64,000 bases of DNA. Source: CAYQTE01 sp964420285 (lineage in GTDB: Bacteria; Planctomycetota; Phycisphaerae; Tepidisphaerales; Tepidisphaeraceae). Of the stretch, positions 33,611-40,788 are shown one piece after another. Numbering within the stretch: the stretch's first letter is position 1; each line of letters starts with the position of its first letter. The notes under the pieces were generated by a model. The model ran no database searches. It had not been told where the DNA came from and saw only the letters and a program-made list of their open reading frames with translations. The DNA is taken from contig CAYQTE010000005.1 in NCBI GenBank assembly GCA_964420285.1, positions 1 through 64,000 on the forward strand, read 5' to 3'. A program made the translations under genes and the position numbers.

Positions 33611-34450
33611 ATGACGCAGAGGTTGGAGCAGTGGAAAGCCGGTGCGCGTCTTGCGTGCCGGCGCCTCGGCCTTGGGCTGGTGTTTTGTCTGGCGGTCGCG
33701 GCACTGGGCGGTTGTGGATATCCGCCGCCGGCGACGTATGGGCCCATGACGGCCATCGAGGCGCGGGCGGTTCTCTGCCAGCGCGCCCAGCGAGTACAAA
33801 CCGTCAGCGCCCCGGATGCCGAAGTTGTCATGACCCGGCCGGATGGGCAGAGCATCCGGCTGGACACGATCCTGGTAATGCGTCCGCCGGACTGGATGCG
33901 TCTGCACGCCGAGAAATTCGGCCAGGCGGTGTTCGATCTGACGATCACACCGGCGGGCGTGTGGCTCATGCAGCCGCCGCCGGAAGCACCGGCGGCCACA
34001 ACCGCTCCCGCCCCGACCAGTGGGCCGTTCGATCAGCCGGGTGTCGGGCATCGGCTGGCCGCGATGTGGGGGTTGCTTACCGGCGGCCTGTTCAGCGGTG
34101 AGGCGTCATCCACCGATCAGGCGATCGATCGCGGATCGAGCTTTGAATTCCGTCGCGTGCAGAGCGATGGCATGACCATCGTCTGCCAGGTCGACAAGCG
34201 CACGATCACGCCGTCGATATACCGGCTGTACGACGCCGATGGCGCCGAGCGGTTCACGCTGGAACTGGACAAGTACGTCTCGATCGACGCAGTCGCCTGG
34301 CCGATGAAGATCGTCGCACGGCAGTTGGATTCGGGCGCCGATCCGGCAATCGCGGGGACGATCGAAGTCGATCTGACAACCGTCGAATTGAACGCCGCCC
34401 TGGCCGATGGCGCATTCACGCCGCCCCGCCGCGCGAGGAAACTGCCATGA
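33611..34450 (+). CDS. LolA-like outer-membrane lipoprotein carrier/sorting protein
   Basis: This 279-residue lipoprotein has signal peptide LGLVFCLAVAALGGCGYPPP, with Cys as the lipid anchor. The rest has the LolA-like half-barrel pattern: AEVVMTRPDGQSIRLDTILV, then PPDWMRLHAEKFGQAVFDLT and a C-terminal strand series (AWPMKIVARQLDSG). In aryl-polyene clusters such LolA-like proteins accompany an MMPL exporter and help move the product to the outer membrane. The ATG at 33611 with AAAGG upstream is preferred. An alternative ATG at 33593 lies in repeat-like sequence. The stop overlaps the exporter start (ATGA). Confidence 0.65.
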   Translation: MTQRLEQWKAGARLACRRLGLGLVFCLAVAALGGCGYPPPATYGPMTAIEARAVLCQRAQRVQTVSAPDAEVVMTRPDGQSIRLDTILVMRPPDWMRLHAEKFGQAVFDLTITPAGVWLMQPPPEAPAATTAPAPTSGPFDQPGVGHRLAAMWGLLTGGLFSGEASSTDQAIDRGSSFEFRRVQSDGMTIVCQVDKRTITPSIYRLYDADGAERFTLELDKYVSIDAVAWPMKIVARQLDSGADPAIAGTIEVDLTTVELNAALADGAFTPPRRARKLP

Positions 34451-37044
34451 CCCGCCTGCTCTCCTGGCCGGCGCGGCAGCCGATCGCCACGCTCATTATC
34501 GCGGCCGTGCTGTCCCTGGCGGCCATCGCGGCGGCGCGCCATGTCCATAACGACGCGTCGATCCAGCGGCTCTTTCCCGCCAACGATCCGGCCGCGTCGG
34601 CCCTGACGCACATCATGAACAACTACGCGGCCGTCGAGCAGGTGCAGGTCATGGTGTCACTGCCCGACGATCCGGCCGCAGCGCCGCCGGATACGCAGAG
34701 ACTTTTGTCGTTCGCCCAGCGGCTGGCGGATGGGATTCATCACTCGTCGTCGGCCGCGCTGGTCGGCGAGATTCGCTGGAAGACCGACGAGGGTACCAAA
34801 GAGTTCTTCCAGAATGTCGTGGCGCCCAACGGGATGTATTACCTGTCCGATACGGCGATGGCGGCGGCATTGAACCGCCTCAGCCGCGACGCCATGGCCC
34901 GGCAGATTCGCCACGATGAGGATGTGATCGCCGCGCCGGGCCCCATGGCCGGGGCGCTCAGCAAGGTGTTGCTCCAGGATCCGCTCGATCTGCACGAATT
35001 TCTCATGGATCAGCTCGGCCCGGCCGCCGCGATGGGAGGCACCGACGCCGATCTCTCCAGGGATGGGCGAAGCCTCCTGATTCAGATCGCCGGAACCCGG
35101 CCGATCAGCGATCTGGCCTATTGCCATGCGATCACGGACTTGGTGAACCAGCAGACTTCTGCGGCAAATCGCGACGCCCTGCGCATCGACATCTCCGGCG
35201 GCTACGCGATCGCGGCGGCCAGTGAAACCGGAATCCGCCACGACATGATCGAAAGCGTTACCGGCTCGGTTGTGCTCATGGGGTTGCTCTTCATGCTGGC
35301 CTATCGACGGCCGGTGGAATTGTTCATCGCCGCGATGATCCCCGTCGGCCTGGGGATTCTGTGGGGATTCGGAATCTACGGCGCGTTGGGATTGGAACTG
35401 ACACCGCTGACGGCCGTGATCGGAGCCATCCTGGCCGGGATGGGGATCGATTATTCGGTGCAGTTTCTTTCGCGGTACGAGATATTGCGCGACGGGGGCT
35501 GCGCGGCGGCGGACGCGGCGCAGCGGACGAACGTGGGACTGGCCGGTGCGGTTTTGGGCGCATGGGCGACGTCGGTGATTGGCTTCCTTGCGATTGGCAC
35601 GTCGAGCCTGCCGGCGATGCGGGATTTCGCGATTCTCGGTTCGCTCGGATTGGCCGGCGCCTTCGTGGCGGCATTGAGCGTGCTGCCGGCGCTCTTGGTG
35701 ACGGCGACGGCCGTGGCATCGAAATTCGGTTGGAAATCCCGCTGGGCAAAATCCCGCCTGCGCGTGAACGTCGGACCGCTGATGAAGCAATTGGCGGATC
35801 GGCCGACGCGGAGCCTGGGCACGGCCGGGGCGATACTCGCGGCGGCGGTGGTCATTCTGGCCTGGCCGGGCGAGCGGTTTCCGCTGGAATCGGACCTGAG
35901 CGTGATGCATCCCCGGCCGAATCCCGCCCTCGATGCCGAAGCGACAATCTCGCGGCGAATGGGACAATCGTACGGATCGCTGATGATCTACCTCACGGCC
36001 GGTTCGCCGCGCGATCTGGTGGTCCTGGCCCACGATGTCAGCCACCGGTTGGATACAGATGTGGTCAGAAAGACCGGCGTGACCGGATCGATGGGCTTGG
36101 CAACCCTGCTGCCCGATCCGAATCTGGCGCCGGTACGTCAGGCCGCCACCGGCAGCGCGATGGCCGATCGCGTCATCGCGGATTTCCGGTCCGTCGTGGC
36201 CGACAGCGACTTCGATCCCAAGGCGTTTGTGGCCTACGAGCAATTTCTGTCAACTCTCCTGACCGCCAGCCGGCCGCCGGGCGTTGAGGATCTGCTGCGC
36301 TACCCGTCGCTGGCGCAACTGATTCTTCCGCGCAGCGCGACCCCCGGCGCATCCGGAGTCAACGAATCGGTGATGCTCCTGCTGCTGAACGATCCGCTGG
36401 AGGAGCGGTCGCGGCGCGATGCGGCGGTGTCGGCCGTGCGCGAGGCTCTGTCGGGGTTAACCCCGGCGGGAGGCGCCCGCGGCGCAACGCTCACCGGGCT
36501 GGCCGTCGCGGGACACGACGCGGAATTGCTCATCGGGCACGATTTGCCCCGGCTTGTGTGGCTGGCGGTCATCGCGGTGGGGCTGTATTTGTGGGCCCAT
36601 CTGCGCAATTTCCGCGATGCCATGCTGACGCTGGCGCCGACGGTCTTCGGGCTGGCGGTTCTGCTGGCGGTCTTGCGACTGATGGGGCAGAGGCTCAACA
36701 TGGTGAATCTCGTGTCGCTGCCGCTGCTTATCGGAATCGACGTGGATTATGGGATATTCCTGGTCAGTGTGTCGCGCGGGTTGCGCGATTCGGCCGGAAC
36801 CGACGCCTGGGCCAGGGGCATGTCCGCGGCCATGCATGCGGTGATCGTGTGCGCGATGTCGGCGGCGCTGGGATTCGGTTCGCTGGTCACGTGCGGCGTG
36901 CCGGCAATCCGGTCACTGGGCGTGGCCGCCGGACTGGGTGCTGCGGTATGCTTGCTGGGCGCGATGCTGGCGATGCCGGCGTTGTTGTGGCTGAGCGGGA
37001 AACAAAAGGCGCCGACGGCGCGATCGGCGCAAGGAGCGGCATGA
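34447..37044 (+). CDS. MMPL/RND-family exporter
   Basis: This 865-residue protein has the RND layout. A first span (IATLIIAAVLSLAAIAA) is followed by a large exported loop with HVHNDASIQRLFPANDPAAS. Spans 2-6 come next, including LTPLTAVIGAILAGMGIDYS, the MMPL proton-relay-type segment. The second half repeats this plan, with LLIGIDVDYGIFLVSVSRG near residue 760. It would export a lipid or aryl product using the proton gradient. Its place between the LolA-like gene and the deacetylase, with ATGA overlaps at both ends, matches aryl-polyene-type export units. The substrate is inferred from neighbours only. Confidence 0.8.
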   Translation: MTRLLSWPARQPIATLIIAAVLSLAAIAAARHVHNDASIQRLFPANDPAASALTHIMNNYAAVEQVQVMVSLPDDPAAAPPDTQRLLSFAQRLADGIHHSSSAALVGEIRWKTDEGTKEFFQNVVAPNGMYYLSDTAMAAALNRLSRDAMARQIRHDEDVIAAPGPMAGALSKVLLQDPLDLHEFLMDQLGPAAAMGGTDADLSRDGRSLLIQIAGTRPISDLAYCHAITDLVNQQTSAANRDALRIDISGGYAIAAASETGIRHDMIESVTGSVVLMGLLFMLAYRRPVELFIAAMIPVGLGILWGFGIYGALGLELTPLTAVIGAILAGMGIDYSVQFLSRYEILRDGGCAAADAAQRTNVGLAGAVLGAWATSVIGFLAIGTSSLPAMRDFAILGSLGLAGAFVAALSVLPALLVTATAVASKFGWKSRWAKSRLRVNVGPLMKQLADRPTRSLGTAGAILAAAVVILAWPGERFPLESDLSVMHPRPNPALDAEATISRRMGQSYGSLMIYLTAGSPRDLVVLAHDVSHRLDTDVVRKTGVTGSMGLATLLPDPNLAPVRQAATGSAMADRVIADFRSVVADSDFDPKAFVAYEQFLSTLLTASRPPGVEDLLRYPSLAQLILPRSATPGASGVNESVMLLLLNDPLEERSRRDAAVSAVREALSGLTPAGGARGATLTGLAVAGHDAELLIGHDLPRLVWLAVIAVGLYLWAHLRNFRDAMLTLAPTVFGLAVLLAVLRLMGQRLNMVNLVSLPLLIGIDVDYGIFLVSVSRGLRDSAGTDAWARGMSAAMHAVIVCAMSAALGFGSLVTCGVPAIRSLGVAAGLGAAVCLLGAMLAMPALLWLSGKQKAPTARSAQGAA

Positions 37045-37775
37045 TTGATTGGTGGATGGGGACAGGCGCGGTGGCGGCGGCCCTGGGCGGGTTCACATGG
37101 GCGACGGTATCGCCACGCAACGGGTTTTGGGGACGCGTGATCTGGCACGGGCCGCGCACCGGCTCGCGACGCGTCGCGCTCACGTTCGATGACGGGCCCA
37201 CCGCGCCTTACACCGGGCAGATTCTCGATCAGCTTGGCGACTTGAAGGTGCCGGCCACGTTTTTTGCCATCGGGCAAAACATCACCCGCGACGGCGATTT
37301 CATCCAGCGAGCCCACGCCGAGGGACATCTGATCGGCAATCACACGCACGACCATCCGCATTTCGGCGTGTTCCGTCGCGAATTCTATTGGCAACGGCAG
37401 ATCGCCGACACCGCCGACGCCATCGAGCGCCGGATCGGACGCCGCCCGGCCATGTTTCGCCCGCCCCTGGGTATGAAGACCTGGCACGTGATTCGCGCCG
37501 CCGCCGCCAATGGACATGTCACCGTCGCCTGGACCCGCCGCGGCCTGGACGGCGTGCCGACCACCCCGGCCAAAATCGTGCATCGCCTCACCGCCAACAC
37601 GCGCGGCGGAGATATCCTGGCCCTGCACGATGGCATCGAGCCGGCCGGGAAAACCACGCCGGTGGCCACGCTGTCGGCCATCCGCCCGGTGGTTGAAGCC
37701 TTGCGGGCGCGCGGACTGGAACTGGTGCGACTGGACGAAATGCTCGGCATCGCCGGATATCAGGCCGGGTCGTGA
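37041..37775 (+). CDS. Polysaccharide deacetylase-family protein
   Basis: This 244-residue protein has a short N-terminal hydrophobic anchor (AVAALGGFTWATV). The NodB-homology motifs are in order: TFDDGPTAPYTGQIL, GNHTHDHPHFG, RPPLGMKTWH and a late LALHDG. Catalytic Asp, the metal His pair and the substrate Arg are all present, so it should be an active metal-dependent deacetylase. Its role in this operon is unclear: it may deacetylate a precursor, or be an envelope enzyme carried along. The start overlaps the exporter stop (ATGA). Confidence 0.8.
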   Translation: MIDWWMGTGAVAAALGGFTWATVSPRNGFWGRVIWHGPRTGSRRVALTFDDGPTAPYTGQILDQLGDLKVPATFFAIGQNITRDGDFIQRAHAEGHLIGNHTHDHPHFGVFRREFYWQRQIADTADAIERRIGRRPAMFRPPLGMKTWHVIRAAAANGHVTVAWTRRGLDGVPTTPAKIVHRLTANTRGGDILALHDGIEPAGKTTPVATLSAIRPVVEALRARGLELVRLDEMLGIAGYQAGS

Positions 37776-37817
37776 ATATGCCCGGGTTTCAACGGCACGA
37801 ACTGTAAAGGAGGCCAC

Positions 37818-38588
37818 ATGTCGCAGCGGAAAGCGGCCATTGTAACCGGCGGATCGCGCGGGATCGGGCGGGCCATCGCGCTGGCCCTGGCGGCCGACGG
37901 TTTTGATCTGGTCATCAATTACGCGGCCAATGCCCAGGCGGCCGACGAGGCCAGACAGCTTGCCGAACAGGCCGGCGCGGCGGCGATCACGGTGAAGGCG
38001 GATGTGTCATCATCGGCCGATCGCATGCATCTGATCGACCGGGCGTGGGAGCGGTTCGGGCGGATCGACTTGCTGGTGAACAACGCCGGCATCGCCCCGG
38101 ATGTGCGGGCCGATCTGCTCGACGCCACCGAAGCCAGTTTCGACCGCATCATCGCCACCAACCTGAAGGGGCCATATTTCCTCACGCAACTGGCGGCACG
38201 CGCGATGATGAGCCAGAGCGGCGGCGGCAGGGGCTGCCGGATCGTCATCATCAGTTCCGTCAGCGCCTACGCCGCCAGCACCGACCGCGGCGACTATTGC
38301 ATCGCCAAGGCCGGACTGGCGATGATGAACAAACTCTTCGCCCTCCGCCTGGCCGACGATGGCATCAACGTCTATGAGATTCGCCCCGGCATCATCGCCA
38401 CGGACATGACCGCCCCGGTGAAGGAGAAATACGACCGCTTGATCGACGACGGCCTGACGCCCATCCGCCGCTGGGGCCGGCCGGCCGACGTCGCCGCCGC
38501 CGTCGTCGCCGTGGCCCGCGACTTGTTCCCCTTCAGCACCGGCCAAATCATCGACGTGGACGGCGGATATCATCTGCGGAAGTTGTAG
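37818..38588 (+). CDS. SDR-family 3-ketoacyl reductase (FabG-like)
   Basis: This 256-residue classical SDR has cofactor motif TGGSRGIGRAIALALAADG, then LVNNAGIAPD, catalytic Ser in IISSVSAYAAS and YxxxK in GDYCIAKAG. The C-terminal IDVDGGYHL is typical. It would reduce a 3-ketoacyl thioester with NADPH. A strong SD (AAAGGAGG) precedes the ATG. It is the last gene of the putative aryl cluster, 42 bases after the deacetylase. A general sugar-SDR role cannot be excluded. Confidence 0.75.
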   Translation: MSQRKAAIVTGGSRGIGRAIALALAADGFDLVINYAANAQAADEARQLAEQAGAAAITVKADVSSSADRMHLIDRAWERFGRIDLLVNNAGIAPDVRADLLDATEASFDRIIATNLKGPYFLTQLAARAMMSQSGGGRGCRIVIISSVSAYAASTDRGDYCIAKAGLAMMNKLFALRLADDGINVYEIRPGIIATDMTAPVKEKYDRLIDDGLTPIRRWGRPADVAAAVVAVARDLFPFSTGQIIDVDGGYHLRKL

Positions 38589-38624
38589 GCAATGTCGAAA
38601 CCATGACACAATCGGCGGCGTCCC

Positions 38625-38673
38625 TTCCTTCCCCCTCGCCCGGTACTCTGGCAGAGGGTTGGGGTGAGGGTCC
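38625..38673. repeat. Short palindromic element upstream of the YfcE-like gene
   Basis: CCCTCGCCCGGTACTCTGGC followed by AGAGGGTTGGGGTGAGGG forms an imperfect hairpin of the same type as one arm of the element in the ligase gene. The frame stays open through it, which would mislead a start caller into adding about 30 residues to the next gene. Confidence 0.55.
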
Positions 38674-38692
38674 GCCGCGTTCCAGGGCACAT

Positions 38693-39190
38693 ATGCTGAT
38701 CGGCATTCTCAGCGACACGCACGGCGACACGCACGCGGCCAAATCCGCACTGGCCATCCTGCGCCATCGCGGCGCGTCGTACTACATCCACTGCGGCGAC
38801 ATCGGCACACCGGCCGTGCTGGATCAACTGGCCGGTTTGCCCTGCTCGGCCGTGCTGGGCAACAACGATCCCCCGTGGCTGTTGAAATACGCCCGGAATC
38901 TGGGGATTGACTGTCGGCATCCGCTGGTGGAACTGACACTGGCCGAGAAGTCGATCGCGGTCCTGCACGGCGACGACATCCGTCTTCGCGCCCGCCTGAT
39001 CCAGGAGCAGCGGCACGATTACATCTTCCAGGGCCACACCCACAGCCGCAGCGACAACCGCTTTGCCCGCACCCGCCTGATCAACCCCGGCGCCCTCTAC
39101 CGCACCAGCGCCAAATCCGTCGCCCTGCTCGATACCGACGCCAACCTGCTGCGGTTTTTCGACGTCATGGTGGAACTGTCCGGCGATTAG
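38693..39190 (+). CDS. YfcE/MJ0936-type metallophosphodiesterase
   Basis: This 165-residue protein contains all the small calcineurin-fold motifs: ILSDTHGDTHAAK, HCGDIGTPAVL, LGNNDPP, VLHGDDIRL and FQGHTHSRSDNR. It is a compact cytoplasmic phosphodiesterase. The ATG at 38693 (MLIGILSDTHG) is the natural start for the family; the longer frame from 38603 is repeat-derived. It follows the ketoreductase in the same direction but is separated from it by the repeat, so it may not belong to the cluster. Confidence 0.8.
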   Translation: MLIGILSDTHGDTHAAKSALAILRHRGASYYIHCGDIGTPAVLDQLAGLPCSAVLGNNDPPWLLKYARNLGIDCRHPLVELTLAEKSIAVLHGDDIRLRARLIQEQRHDYIFQGHTHSRSDNRFARTRLINPGALYRTSAKSVALLDTDANLLRFFDVMVELSGD

Positions 39191-39202
39191 ACGTCCCGAC
39201 CG

Positions 39203-40132
39203 TCACCGCCGCCGCGGCCGGCGAATCAGCAACGCCAACCCCGCCACCGCCGCGATCGACCCCGTCGCCGGTTCGGGGACGACGACAATCACCACGGGGC
39301 CGTCCAAGCCGGTGATGAACTTCGAGTTGAGCACCGCTCCTGACGTGGTGTATTCGCCAATCGCGCCAATACCGCTATTCTGAACGTATCCGACGTACAT
39401 ATCCGCTCCGGATACCGCAAGGCTGAGGGGTTCATGCAATCTCGTAATCAGCGAGGCGTTCACAAGCGCGCCCGAGGTGTTGTATTCGGAGACAGTGTTT
39501 ATGGGCGAGTCCAGCACGTACAGGCTCGATCCGGAGGCCGCCAGACCGAATGGATACACCAGCCCGCCGATCAAAGCGTTGCTGAGCGTCGTCCCGTCAT
39601 CGCGGTACGCGGCGACCGTGCCGGTTTCGGGGAAACTGACGAAGAGGCTATCGCCCGACGCGGCAATTTCGTCCGGGCCGGTGGCAAGAATCAGGTTCAC
39701 GTTCACCGCCGCTCCCGACGGCATGAATTCACCGACGCCGCCGCCAACGTCGGCGTTGCTGCCGTTCGTAAAGAAAAGTTCCGATCCATTCGTGGCGATG
39801 CCGTTACAATATGGCACGGCCCAGAACGTGTTCACGGGCGTTCCGTCTAGCGTGTACTCGTAGATCGTGCTCCACGTGTCGTTGATGCCCGTATCCGACA
39901 CAAAAAGATCGGATCCGCATACGGCCATGCCCGCCGGCAAAAATAGGCCCGTGATCAGCGAGGTATTGATCGGTGCCCCCGACATGGCGTATTCACTAAC
40001 GAATCCTTGACCACCGTGATTCTGGCCATAATTTAGCACATAGATTTGGGCGTCGGCGGAGGATGGCGGCATGGAAGCCATCGTCGCCACAATGGCTAGG
40101 ACCAAATGAAGCGGGGCATTGAATTTGGACAT
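39203..40132 (-). CDS. PEP-CTERM-anchored beta-propeller-like protein
   Basis: This 309-residue protein has signal peptide LHLVLAIVATMASMPPSSADA. The body has several copies of a roughly 40-residue unit of the type VSEYNTSGALVNASLITRL and IGEYTTSGAVLNSKFITGL, which suggests an NHL/propeller-like fold. A classical PEP-CTERM tail (VPEPATGSIAAVAGLALLIRRPRRR region) ends it, so it should be sorted by an exosortase to the cell surface. No enzyme motif is seen. Its stop is 13 bases from the convergent phosphoesterase stop. Confidence 0.75.
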   Translation of the reverse strand: MSKFNAPLHLVLAIVATMASMPPSSADAQIYVLNYGQNHGGQGFVSEYAMSGAPINTSLITGLFLPAGMAVCGSDLFVSDTGINDTWSTIYEYTLDGTPVNTFWAVPYCNGIATNGSELFFTNGSNADVGGGVGEFMPSGAAVNVNLILATGPDEIAASGDSLFVSFPETGTVAAYRDDGTTLSNALIGGLVYPFGLAASGSSLYVLDSPINTVSEYNTSGALVNASLITRLHEPLSLAVSGADMYVGYVQNSGIGAIGEYTTSGAVLNSKFITGLDGPVVIVVVPEPATGSIAAVAGLALLIRRPRRR

Positions 40133-40788
40133 GGGTCGTCGTGCCCTCAGTGGGCGCCCGCCATCAGCCCCGTCGTGGGATCAGGGTTCGCACGGAGATC
40201 GCTGCTGGCGAGCGCGCCGTCATAGGTGCTGACTACGCTGGGCTGCGGAAATTCCCACCGGGCTGCAATTTGGCACCGCCACCTCTCCCCCGTTCTTTTC
40301 GGTGACATTCCGGCACATCCGTGAAGGGGGGAAAGCGGGGGCCGGGGAGCGGGGGAGATTGACCGGCCACTGGCTCGGGTGGGGAAGCTGCCAGGATGGC
40401 ATGAATAGATTTATACGAAATCCCACCCGGCCGGGCGAAGTTCCAACTCCGGCGGGCAAAGTTCGAACTTTTTCGCGACATTCAGGGCACGTTTTGGACG
40501 CGATCTTTGGCATGAAACCGCGATATCCGGCTGAAAATGCGGGTAAGCGTGGGGCGGGGCGACGGAACGTCTTGGTTGCAAACTCAATCCGGCAATGCAG
40601 TTAGGATGGGTTTCCAGCCAAAAAAGCGTCTGACGAGGCAAACGCGGCGGTGACGATCTTTCGTAATGCGATTGCTTCGGCCGCTCCGAGTGCGGATAAT
40701 CACGTCCATCTTCTGCCGGGCTGGCCGGCGGTCCCCATTGGCGGGTTTGTGCCGCTGAGTTGTTATCATGGGGGCGGAGGGTCTATTG
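40133..40788. other. Long intergenic region before the Ig/RTX surface gene
   Basis: About 650 bases separate two divergent surface-protein genes. Small open frames here overlap each other on both strands and have no start signals or recognisable domains. Several short G-rich and palindromic stretches are present. It may hold a decayed element, but I could not identify one. The promoters of both flanking genes should lie here. Confidence 0.45.

Noticed and set aside
34657..36243. A 528-codon minus-strand frame inside the MMPL exporter gene
   Set aside because: Arg/His/Gln-rich composition and full overlap with a clear transporter gene mark it as a shadow.
40220..40604. Small overlapping ORFs on both strands as possible genes or an insertion-sequence remnant
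   Set aside because: No transposase motif, terminal inverted repeat or start signal could be supported.
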